Positions 1 through 9,985 of a stretch of DNA of 64,000 nucleotides are shown in pieces. Location of the stretch: NCBI GenBank assembly GCA_034770075.1, contig JAVJAP010000214.1:1426001-1490000 (forward strand), written 5' to 3'. How positions within the stretch are numbered: the stretch's first letter is position 1; the number at the start of each line of letters is the position of its first letter. The notes under the pieces are model-generated. The model saw only the letters and a list, made by a program, of their open reading frames with translations. It ran no database searches and was not told the DNA's origin. Position numbers and translations under genes: made by a program. This DNA is from Aralia elata. Its lineage: Eukaryota; Streptophyta; Magnoliopsida; Apiales; Araliaceae.

Positions 1-430
1 CGAAATCTGAAAAAAGGGTAAAAACAACAATTAGGAAAAAGTTCCCAGCGTCGACAGCTGGCGACTCTGCTGGGGACTTAGAGGTCTTAGGTCGCGTACA
101 ATCTTATTGTTTTCCTTTCTTATCTGTGTGTGGTGTGAATGGTTTGAATGAATGTTGCGATGAATGCCTTATATTTTTTGAATGTTTTAATTTAATGCTT
201 CAAATGTCATCATATGCATGCGGTGAGACACGATGAATGTATGCGAATGTATGTTGTGTGATTCCTCCTCAGGAGGCGAACTCGTCGGTTGTTAATTACT
301 GGACTTAAGGGGGCGTTCCCCTGCGAGGTTCAGGAAAGGTACCACTCAGATCCGCTCCAATTGAAAGATCCGATTCACTCCAATCTTCGAAAATTATTGA
401 TAAATAAAATATATTAAGTTACATATTTTA
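1..430 (+). mobile_element. Tat/Ogre-like gypsy fragment: LTR end, primer binding site, leader
   Basis: An LTR appears to end in CA at about 56. It is followed at 59-76 by TGGCGACTCTGCTGGGGA, which matches my memory of the tRNA-Arg-type primer binding site of Ogre/Tat elements. The following 350 bases resemble the untranslated leader of such elements. No gag follows: the sequence changes character near 430, where CACTA-like repeats begin, so this is a 5' stub. The LTR body lies off the left edge. Confidence 0.55.
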
Positions 431-439
431 TTTAATGTA

Positions 440-790
440 TAAATGGAGGCCATACGATATGTCGATGGTACCCCACCGTAGCCGATAGTGTCGCGACCAT
501 AGAACTATGTCGATGTTATGATACCCCTATGCCGACGGGTCTACCGTCGCTATACAGTTTTTCCCACTAAGCGTTAGAGTCCAAATGACGACGGTCTCGT
601 TACCAATACTGACGGATCCCTACCGTCGGTAAAAAGTACTATAGCGACGGGTTCTACCGTCGGCATAAAGATAATAACATATGGTGTTTATAACACTATA
701 GTGACGGTGCTACCGTCAGCATAGATATAATAACACCTATTGTTTATACACCTATGGCGACCACAATACCGTCGACATAGACCTTTTTTA
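440..790. repeat. CACTA-like subterminal repeat cluster
   Basis: At least five short imperfect palindromes with a CGACGG...TACCGTCG core occur here, for example near 531-551, 617-637, 645-665, 700-721 and 756-778, each separated by AT-rich sequence. Such clusters are typical of the subterminal regions of plant CACTA (En/Spm) elements, where transposase binds. I see no CACTACAA terminus nearby, so the element end is missing or degraded. The core differs in detail from the repeats of the CACTA element at 36197-43618, so it is a different family. Confidence 0.5.
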
Positions 791-1918
791 TTTTATTTTA
801 TTTACTTGGCAGGTAACTATAATATAGATTTGTTTATTTAAAACCACATACATTAAACTTAAAAGTCGACCAATTTCAAATATTAATTATATAAATTCAC
901 TGTGCATGCATAACCATAGCAAATAATTGGTTAAGCTCAATAAAAATTATCTAAGATTCAAGTTCTAGCTAGCTATACAAAAGATACTCAATTCACTTGT
1001 AGCTTAAATTTTACATACAATTGGCAAATACTTGACTAAAGGTGCCATGAATATACAAATGGTATACATTTTAATAAGAAAAACAACGTCAATACTGTGC
1101 AATATTGCTTTCTTCATTCTCACAAGCCAGGATAACCATTGTTCCACCTTGCAACAAATTATAAACTATGTATAAACAATAATTAGTGAAGCACCATCCC
1201 ATTCAACACTATAACAAAGAATTCATGGTTGGACTGCCGCCAGTCCCCAATTCCGAAGCTTTTACAATATTGTACAACATTGATTGGTTATCTTTGTCTA
1301 GTTGTAAAACATCTGTTTTAAGAATCACCACCAGAGAAATTAATTAAGAATAACAGTTCAAAATGAGAGTGCTCGCTAGTAAACATGTGGAAGCCTGCAT
1401 GGACATTGAGCACCACAGGAGTTAACAGGGAATGACTACAAATGCATTTGTAAACATATAATACCACTAATATATGGATATTTGCATTATTTTTTATTTT
1501 ATTTTATTTGTTAAGTTTACATGGATTATTTTTTTCTATATAATTATGTTTTATCAACAAAAGTCATTGTTAATGCCTTACGTCGGTAGATACTTTTGCA
1601 AGCATAGATCATCTAACAAAAAAGAAATATCAAGCACTAGAACAGGATATGAATGTTTATATCCTGTAATATACAGCTATGCACTAAAAGAATAAATCTT
1701 CAAGTCCCTATAAATTTCGTAATTTCAAGGTAATCCTCTCAGATTGCTCACAAGAAGGAGCGGGTTTTCCATTAAAATTCTGAATCGCAAATTTTGAAAT
1801 GGAAAGTAAAGAAAATAGAACAAACAATAGACTGATCAAAACATAATATAGGCACATGATGGAGAATACTTTAATAGTTTCATATAAATTGCAATATGTC
1901 TGACAGATAATTAATTAC
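791..1918. other. No recognisable gene
   Basis: AT-rich sequence between the CACTA-like repeats and the AAA-ATPase exons. The only ORF of note, 1474-1695, is low-complexity and resembles no known protein. The downstream exons expected for the AAA-ATPase fragment, up to its catalytic domain, were not found here. Confidence 0.4.
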
Positions 1919-3877
1919 CTGTGGCGAGTGTACCGACATAACATTAGTGAATAGCTTATAGATTTCATTATCGTTAGATTTTTTTGTAGATTTGAGTCCC
2001 TCTGTAAGTCGCTTCAGAGAAAGGGGCTGAAAATACAAGATCAAACCAATAAAAAGATATGAGTAAAATATATTATATTAACACACCACATTTAATAACT
2101 GGCAAGTAATTTAACAAGAGGAGATGAAGCTGCAGGATAACTACACTAAACATCAACCTCTGACCTATCGGTTGACACAGGAATACTTGTGCGAGAGTCA
2201 AATAATGACTGCCTATTTGGAAGGTGGTATCTTCCAACACTGCCCAAATGTTGGGATGTGATATTAATCAGTCAAGAATAAAATGAGATATAATGTGTGG
2301 ATTATTTTGGTTAGTAGTTGGAATAAGTTTTCCAATTAGATTGATATTTTTGTTACAAAACATCCATATATAATCTTTTTTTATACAAGAAGTTTTATTA
2401 GATAGAAGAGAGACATCCATTTATATCTTATTTGTACCTTAAACATTCCAACCGCTAAAAGTAAATAAAACAAATCTGTTCTCAGCTTAAATATCACTAA
2501 CCTCCGGAGAAAATACGAGAAAACGAAACAAAACAATTGAAAGCAGGCCAAGAAAGCATTTAAGATATAACACCAAAGCTATGGATTGATGATTGACAAG
2601 TTCTTAATATATCATAGTTCATTATAAGTTTGTGATTGCAAGCCTTACTAACTTAGCAAGACGACCCAAATTCGGAAGTATCAGTGTCTGTTCACACAAC
2701 AGAAAAGACGTCAATAGAAAACCTTGAAATAAAGTGAGAAAATTAAAGATATCTAGACATACAGACTTCTCTCCCCGCCCACCCCCAAAACAAAAAGGCA
2801 CAACAAACACAAGCACGATACGGAATTTGGACTTACAAATTTTTCTTTCTCCTTAGACCCTGTTTCAACTTTGTTCTGGCCACAAATCAAAACAACAGGT
2901 CCTGATACCTATTCAAACATTTCCTGCACCTTATGCACAAACGCTTCCCTGTTTGCCTTGGAAACAGCTCTAGATAACCACATAGAAGAGTCTGGAAAAT
3001 ATCACTCCGTCCCAAATTAATTGCTCAGTTTTGACTTTTTTAAGTCAAATTGACTATTTTTAGAATTAATAATTAAGCATTTATAAATATATTTCTAAAA
3101 TTATAAAAATTGGTGTTAGTAATAAATTGTATATACTTTCTTTTGGTTATAATCTTTTCACCTATATTTTAGCAGAAATAGAAAAAAGATTAGTTTTAAA
3201 AATGGTCAATTTGACTTTAAAAAGTCAAAACTGAGCAATTAATTTGGGACGGAGGGAGTAGACAATAAGAGGTTGCACAGAACACAGAACCTGCAAACAA
3301 GTTAAGAAGAACAGTAAGACAAAATTGAAATGTTAAAATTACACTAAGTTTCAGACCAAACAGGCTAAACAATTTTGAAATATCAATACATCAGAGAGAG
3401 CCTCCATAGCAACATAGCATTCTTCTGCTTCAGCATCAAGATCATGCTCAATGTCTTTAGCTGTTAGGAAAAAAAAACTTGTCACTTTATTCACAACTAT
3501 ATAAATGATAACAAATTACGGAAACGTAAAGTCTTTATTGGTTCAATGCATGCGGGCTAGAAACCAAAGATGTATTATCAATAGTCAGAAAAGAAACTTG
3601 GGTAGTTAATGTAATTGGAATGGTGACGTTATAATCTTATCTTAATAAAATAGACATGAATATCCAATGGTAGGACATACTCTACTTATACTGAATCATT
3701 TAATTATATAGTTTATGTGTGCAAAATATACCTTGAATCCAATATACTGAAGGTTTTTCAGATAGCTCCGTGAGTTTTTCATCCCTTATCCCTTCATCTG
3801 TTTTGTTCTCACTAGACTCCAAGATAACTGCAACTCGATCCCCATACACCTCCCCACGTTGACCACTAGACAAAGGC
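1919..3877 (-). pseudogene. AAA-type ATPase gene fragment, five exons
   Basis: Five consecutive exons are readable on the minus strand with GT/AG borders: 3732-3877, 3390-3460, 2837-3290 (interrupted by a MITE), 2649-2687 and 1919-2026. The joined product contains PLSSGQRGEVYGDRVAVIL, KDIEHDLDAEAEECYVAME, PLIVYFPDSSMWLSRAV, SGPVVLICGQNKVETGSKE, LILPNLGRLAKL and LKRLTEGLKSTKKSND. I recognise these from the region before the ATPase domain of large plant AAA ATPases of the DAA1-like group. Phases are consistent (exon 3 is exactly 65 codons without the MITE). Breaks: the MITE at 3002-3258, a TAG inside ...QEMFE*VSGPVV near 2918 (probably CAG before), and loss of two codons near VYGDRV compared with my memory of the family. 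First exons and the Walker A/B domain are absent. Retained introns show a DNA-level copy or remnant, not a processed pseudogene. Confidence 0.78.
3002..3258. mobile_element. Stowaway-type MITE inserted in an exon
   Basis: A 257-bp element has long inverted ends that begin CTCCCTCCGTCCC on the right and a slightly mutated copy on the left, followed by a matching AATTAATTGCTCAGTTTTGA stretch. It is flanked by TA on both sides (3000-3001 and 3259-3260). The end sequence and TA duplication are those of Stowaway (Tc1/mariner) MITEs. Removing the element plus one TA restores an uninterrupted reading frame ...PLIV-YFPDSS... in the host exon. Confidence 0.9.
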
Positions 3878-4859
3878 CTGAACATAACATCGAATACGTT
3901 AATACCACAAATACTGTTGAATCTAGCAACAAACATTAGAATATCACTTAAATCAGTTCCCACAAAAGGATAGAATGTACAAGGCATAAGAAGAAAAATA
4001 ATAACCTAAGCAACCACAAAAGTACCACTTCAGATATATCAAGGATAAAAGAAAAATACTAAATCAATAAATAATACAACCCTCAACTTATTCCCAACTG
4101 AAGCATCATAGAGGAGAAACTGAAAGGATATTTACATCAACAAATAATGCAACCCTCAACTTTCCCTTGACGATTGATAACTCACTAATTAAACTCTTAG
4201 ACCTCAAATGTAGACACAACGCAAAGGTCATCTGTTAACATCTAGAAAGCATATATCTATTTGACTAAATCAAGACAATGCTTTTCAAGGAAAAAAATTT
4301 CTTTTTCTTTTCTTTCTTTTTTTGAATTCTAGAGAGTTACTTACTTGATCTCAAGAAAATGGGGAAAACACAGCAAACATATTAGTTTTGCCAGCTAATC
4401 CACTATTCTCTACCAAATACCTCCGCATACCCATAATACACTAAGCTAACTAAAATGACGAGAGGAGGAAAATATACAGTGAAAAGCATACACATCATAC
4501 ACTCAAAATTTTGAATTATTAAAATTTTAATAAAGAACGAGAAGCATAACATTTCAGTAAATCGGCACCAAAGGTAGAGTGAAGAACTAACACAATCAAC
4601 ATCATATCATACACATATATTAGTACAGACTGAAACTGATAGAGCACCTCAAATCCAGTTCTCATGAAGGAATAACCAAAATCCTATGAGCTATTGCCAA
4701 TTGTTAAAAAGATAAAGGTCACATGTCCATAACACATTTACATGTCCTAAAATATTTGGCTTCCCGCAAAGAGAACAGTGTAACAGTAAAAAAGTTAAAC
4801 TTAACCACATCACATAAGGTATGTGTAGAAATTTTAATCACACACGCACACGACAGTAA
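3878..4859. other. No recognisable gene
   Basis: AT-rich sequence upstream of the AAA-ATPase exons (minus strand). The open frame at 3700-3987 simply reads through the intron before the 3732-3877 exon. No earlier exons of that gene could be identified. Confidence 0.4.
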
Positions 4860-4992
4860 AGAATTAATACAGAGATTTCCGTAGTTCTCCAAAACGTAGG
4901 CCCGTTCGGTCGCTCCGCTTCCCTCCGCTCCGCTCCGCTCTGCACTTGGCCTTTTTCGAGAACTTCTTAGTTATGAGCCACAAATTCCAACA
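4860..4992 (-). mobile_element. 3' LTR start of Tork-like copia element
   Basis: On the minus strand the LTR begins TGTTGGAATTTGTGGC at 4992, right after a purine tract AAGGTGGAGAT (4993-5003). It contains a tandem GAGCG/GGAGC run (4911-4940), a feature I associate with copia LTRs of the Tork group. The far LTR end could not be placed; the left limit given is approximate. Confidence 0.5.
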
Positions 4993-5074
4993 ATCTCCAC
5001 CTTGGCGAATAACCTCGCCTATTCAGAAGACAAGCCACTTGTTAACCGGTTGGGGGGGAGGGAGATACACCTCT

Positions 5075-6324
5075 CTAGCATGTAGAGACATTAACCAAGT
5101 CCAAGCAATGCTTGAACTTGTCTGTGGTCACAGTCTTTGTCAACATGTCAGCTGCATTCTCTGAAGTGTGCACCTTTTCCAATATCACATCACCCATAAC
5201 AATCAACTCTCTCACTTTGTGAAACCTTACGCCGATATGCTTGGTCCTTGCATGATACACCTGATGTTTTGCCAAATAAATGTCACTCTGACTATCACAA
5301 TACAGCTGCACTCCTCCTTGATCTATGCCCAACTCATTCACATAACCCTTCAACCACAATGCTTCCTTCCCAGCCTCAGCCAATGCCATATACTTAGACT
5401 TAGTAGTAGATAGAGCTACTAGAGATTGTACCATGGATCTCCAACAAATCGGTCCATCTGCTAGTGTAAACACATACCCTGTTGTAGATCTCAAATCATC
5501 AAACCTTCCAGCATAATCCGCATCTACATACCCCACAACTGAAATCTGATCCCGTGGCTTCGTAAACATAATCCCATGATTTACAGTACCCCGCAAGTAT
5601 CTGAATACCCACTTAACTGCTTTCCAGTGCTCTCTACCTGGATTTGCCATGTATTTGCTCACTGTGCTGACTGCATGTGCCAAATCGTGTCTTGTACATA
5701 CCATCGCATACATCAAGCAACCAACTGCGCTCGCATAAGGCACGTTTGACATATCCTGAGTCTCTTCAGCCGACTTCGGACACTGTGCTGTAGACAACCT
5801 CAAGTGACTCGCCAATGAAGTGCTGACCTGTTTAGCATTGGTCATACTAAACCTTTCCAACACTTTCTCCAAATAATTTTTCTGTGACAACCACAGCTTA
5901 CCAGCTGTCCTATCCCTGCGAATCTCCATCCCAAGTATTTTTCTAGCAGCACCCAATTCCTTCATGTCAAACTCCTTTCCCAACAAGGCCTTCAACCTGT
6001 TGACTTCAACCATACTCTTCGCAGCAATAAGCATATCATCCACATACAATAATAAAAATATATAGGAACCATCCTCAAGACTCTTAACATACATGCAACA
6101 ATCATACTCACACGAGTGAACCCGATCCGGATCATGAATGAATCAAACTTCTTGTACCATTGTCTTGGAGACTGTTTCAGCCCATACAGTGATTTCCTCA
6201 ACCTGCAAACCATGTGCTCAGTCTCCGGCTGCTTGAACCCCTCAGGCTGCTCCATGAATATAACTTCCTCCAAATCACCATAGACAAAAGTTGTCTTCAC
6301 ATCAAGCTGCTCCAACTCTAGAGG
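5075..6324 (-). pseudogene. Copia pol fragment: reverse transcriptase and RNase H
   Basis: Minus-strand remnant of Ty1/copia pol. The upstream piece (to 5992) has EQLDVKTTFVYGDLEE, MEQPEGFKQPE and KSLYGLKQSPRQWYKKF. A single-base loss near 6100 shifts it into the long frame (6094-5075) with the catalytic YVDDML of reverse transcriptase, then RNase H motifs (VDADYAGRFDDLRSTTGYVF, ending ENAADMLTKTVTTDKFKHC). The usual STTEAEY of copia RNase H reads STTKSKY here, so the acidic residues are lysines, consistent with G-to-A changes. The fragment is cut off at 6324 in the reverse transcriptase, where the palindromic LTR starts. Gag, protease and integrase are absent. Confidence 0.85.
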
Positions 6325-7845
6325 TGATCCACCAAGGAAGAATAGTCGTTCAAGAAGATGAGTGTTGGCAAAACCCTAGTTTCTATCTCTATAGAAATTG
6401 CTAGTACTCTCCACAATCTAATGCAAGAGTGTGTAACCCTAATCTATGATAAGACTCCTCTTATTTATAGATATAGAAAAACTCTTCCCTAAACTATTTA
6501 GGATTAGGGTTTTTATTATAATTAAACTCCTTTAATTAATCATGCTCCTAATACAATTAAGAATTCATGAGAGAGTACTTCTATAATTAATTCCCAACCC
6601 CTATTAGGAATTAAATAATAGTAATAGTAATAATAATAATAAGACTCCTCTTATTAATTTATATTTAATATTTCTAAAATATTAAATAATAAATATTAAG
6701 CTATTTAATTTATTCTATCTCCATAGACTAAATTAAATACACTTAACTTAGTATTACAATTATGTCATTTACTTCTTAAATAAATATTTTCCTTTTGCGG
6801 TGTGACCCTTTAGGTTCTCCATATTAAACCGGTTGTGAATAAATCAATTAGAACAATTCTAATCTTATTTAAATAAATAAATTAAACTATTTAATTCATT
6901 TAAATAAATAATATTTATTCTACAATAAGGGTAAGCCCCCTTAGCGATCAACGACTTTTCAGATAATATAGATTTCAACATTAATCACAAAAAAACCTTT
7001 CAGTGCATAGTTACCGTACAATTCAATCCTTCTACCATACAATGTCCCAATTAAATATAAGACATGGATTTACTGTCAAGTCTTATTTTATTTAATTATA
7101 TGTATTTCGATTCCCAAATGCACAACTCTAAATAATGCAAATTAGAAGTTCCTTTCTAATTTCATTCTGCCTTGGTCAAGAACTACTGAGTTGTCATTTA
7201 TCGAATCACATAGGACATTCACATCTTTTACTAGACGTGGTAGATTCTTTGTTGATCATTCACCTATCTCCATGTACAACTAATTATACCCAATCATACC
7301 CTTTGTTATACCCTAAAGGTCTTAAGGGACATGTCAAAGTATAACTCATCATACACAAGATACTATGATGATATCAAGTCCAAGCATCACTTGTACTACT
7401 ATCATTAGAGGAATTCCTATTGACAGGCGAGTAAAACTCCATTAGGTATTCCTTAGCAAGCCACGTTCAGTGAACTTATTCTCTAATAAGCACATACATA
7501 CTTGCTTTAGTGTCTCCACACAAATGATTATGAGATCAATCATCCTTTTCCTAAGAGCAAGCAGCGTATGTACTAATCTATTCGGATTCACTAATCCCCT
7601 TTTTAGTAATCCAACGATTAGGAACGATTTTAGTTTGTGAACTATCTAGAATTTAGATCTCATTAGCATGATCACTATCATGATTCTAAAAACATTGCTC
7701 AAAACTATGGGTTTATCACATTTAATATAACAGTACCATGTAGATAATATAAAATGCCTTTTAAGAAAAACAATTCTTTTATTAATAAATGAATAAGATT
7801 ACAAAGTATATGCTACATTATTGGCTTGTGTGCATACTACTTTCA
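6325..7845 (-). mobile_element. Copia 3' LTR, left arm of palindrome
   Basis: Minus-strand LTR starting TGAAAGTAGTATGCACAC at 7845 and ending about 6325 (GGATCA). It is preceded on its own strand by a purine tract AAGTGGGAGAT (7846-7857) and by the end of pol (7858-7915). A promoter-like TATAAATAAG lies near 6459-6469 on the minus strand. Inserted in the Tork-like pol at 6324/6325. The part from 6490 inward is repeated in inverted form at 8053-9484. Confidence 0.75.
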
Positions 7846-7915
7846 ATCTCCCACTTGCACTAAAGCCAATCGTCATGGTATTTAATACCCATCTTCTCTA
7901 AGTGACGATCAAACT

Positions 7916-8121
7916 GCTTTAATATCCAAACACGTGTTGCGGCGATTTCATTTGATTAGAGAGATCATTGAAAGAGGAGATGTTACCCTGGAGCGTGTGG
8001 ACTCTCAAGACAACATTGCGGATCCATTTAATAAAGCTTTAACACAACAGTAGTTTGATCATCACTTAGAGAAGATGGGTATTAAATACCATGACGATTG
8101 GCTTTAGTGCAAGTGGGAGAT
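7916..8121 (+). pseudogene. Copia RNase H C-terminus (right arm and spacer)
   Basis: Plus-strand reading gives VLRRFHLIREIIERGDVTL, then DSQDNIADPFNKALTQQ, a TAG, and FDHHLEKMGIKYHDDWL. This is the usual end of Ty1/copia pol. It is followed by the purine tract AAGTGGGAGAT (8111-8121) and the LTR. Only the last 45 codons or so are present; the start is lost at the palindrome centre. Confidence 0.75.
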
Positions 8122-9484
8122 TGAAAGTAGTATGCACACAAGCCAATCATATTTGATATGATGTAGCATATACTTTGTAATCTTATTCATTTATTAATAA
8201 AAGAATTGATTTTTTTAAAAGACATTTTATATTATCTACATGGTACTGTTATATTAAATGTGATAAACCCATAGTTGTGAGCAATGCTTTTAGAATCATG
8301 ATGGTGATCATGCTAATGAGATCTAAATTCTAGATAGCTCACAAACTAAAATCGTTCCTAATCGTTGGATTACTAAAAGGAGATTAGTGAATCCGAATAG
8401 ATTAGTACATACGTTGCTTGATCTTAGGAAGAGGATGATTAATCTCATAATAATTTGTGTGGAGACACTAAAGCAAGTATGTAGGTGCTTATTGGAGAAT
8501 AAGTACACTGAACGTGGCTCGCTAAGGAATACCTAATGGAGTTTTACTTGCCTGTCAATAGTCTCTAGTGATAGTAGTACAAGTGATCCTTGGACATGAG
8601 ATCATCATAGTATCTTGTGTATGATGAGTTATACTTTGACATATCCCTTAAGACCTTTGGGGTATATCAAAGGGTATGATTGGGTATAATAAGTTGTGCA
8701 TGGAGATAGGTGAATGATCAACAAAGAATCTACCACGTCTAGTAAAAGATGTGAATGTTCTATGTGATTCGATAAATGACAACTCAGTAGTCCTTGGCCA
8801 AGGCAGAATGAAATTAGAAAGGAGTTTCTAATTTGCATTATTTAGAGTTGTGCATTTGGGAATCGAAATACATATAATTAAATAAAATAAGACTTGACAG
8901 TAAAACCATGTCTTATATTTAATTAGGACATTGTATGGTAGAAGGATTGAATTGTACGATAACTATGCACTGAAAGGTTCTTTTGTGATTAATGTTGAAA
9001 TCTATATTATCTGGAAAGTCGTTGATCGCTAAGGGGACTTACCCTTATTGTAGAATAAATATTATTTATTTAAATAAATTAAATAGTTTAATTTATTTAT
9101 TTAAATAAGATTAGAATTGTTCTAATTGATTTATTCACAACCGGTTTAATATGGAGAACCTAAAGGGCCACACCGCAAAAGAAAAATATTTATTTAAGAA
9201 GTAAATGGCATAATTGTAATAATAAGTTAAGTGTATTTAATTTAGTCTATGGAGATAGAATAAATTAAATAGCTTAATATTTATTATTTAATATTTTAGA
9301 AATATTAAATATAAATTAATAAGAAGAGTCTTATTATTATTATTACTATTACTATTATTTAATTCCTAATAGGGATTGGGAATTAATTAATAGAAGTACT
9401 CTCACATGAATTCCTAATTGGATTAGGAGCATAATTAATTAAAGGAGTTTAATTATAATAGAAACCATAATCCTAAATAGTTTA
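8122..9484 (+). mobile_element. Copia 3' LTR, right arm of palindrome (truncated)
   Basis: Plus-strand copy of the same LTR, beginning TGAAAGTAG at 8122. It stops matching the left copy after AATAGTTTA at 9484, about 150 bases short of the full LTR end, where it joins the coiled-coil ORF remnant of the Tat element. Confidence 0.8.
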
Positions 9485-9813
9485 AGATTGCGAAGGACTG
9501 CAAAAGCCAGCTCCAAGACATGCACAACAAGATAAGGAGTTTGGTTAAAGGAGCATCCCAATTGGAGAAAGAGCTAAATGACCTTCGGTCCCAAGGCTAG
9601 CAAATCGCCAAAGCCAATAAACAGAAGGTCATCGACAAGTATAAAACTTCTCCCGAGCTGACTGAAGCAGTTGTGGAACAGTTCGATAAAGGCTACCAGC
9701 TCGCTAAGGCCAAGATCAAAGCAGCCAGCTTCGACCCTCTCCTCCTCGACTTTTCCAATGACGAAGAAGAAGAAGGAACCGAGGCCGAAGAGGATCCCCC
9801 TGCCAATCCTTAA
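9484..9813 (+). pseudogene. C-terminal part of Tat-type convergent ORF (coiled coil)
   Basis: An open frame with a single internal TAG (9598-9600) reads KIAKDCKSQLQDMHNKIRSL, ASQLEKELNDLRSQG, then ANKQKVIDKYKTSPELTEAV, EQFDKGYQLAKAKIKAASFD and an acidic tail NDEEEEGTEAEEDPPANP before TAA. Heptad-like spacing suggests a coiled coil. It converges on the minus-strand gypsy pol ending at 9986. Tat-lineage gypsy elements (Grande/Retand type) are known for an extra antisense ORF between pol and the 3' LTR, and the position and orientation fit. The N-terminus is cut by the palindrome. Function unknown. Confidence 0.6.
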
Positions 9814-9985
9814 CTTTTTTATATATATTTGAATCTTTAAGAACTCTGTATTTATATAGTTACAACTTTCGTAAGTATAAATCATTTAAAAGAAAAACTA
9901 ACTCTTTATTAATAATGTAACAAGGCTACAATTTAACTAACTTTTCACTCCTAATAATATATCTGTAAATTCTTAAGAAAAAAAA

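Larger units (their letters stand above)
6490..9484. repeat. Large inverted repeat (copia 3' ends, tail to tail)
   Basis: Arms at 6490-7915 and 8053-9484 are reverse complements with a few small differences, for example an 11-base indel just inside the LTR starts and scattered substitutions. The spacer is about 137 bases (7916-8052). Both arms hold the last bases of pol, the purine tract and the LTR. The matching frames at 7135-7344 (plus) and 8629-8838 (minus), nearly the same 69 codons, show the symmetry. Those frames are not genes. Confidence 0.9.

Noticed and set aside
7135..7344. 69-codon frame conserved with 8629-8838
   Set aside because: The conservation is explained by the inverted LTR copies; codon changes are not biased toward silent positions by eye.
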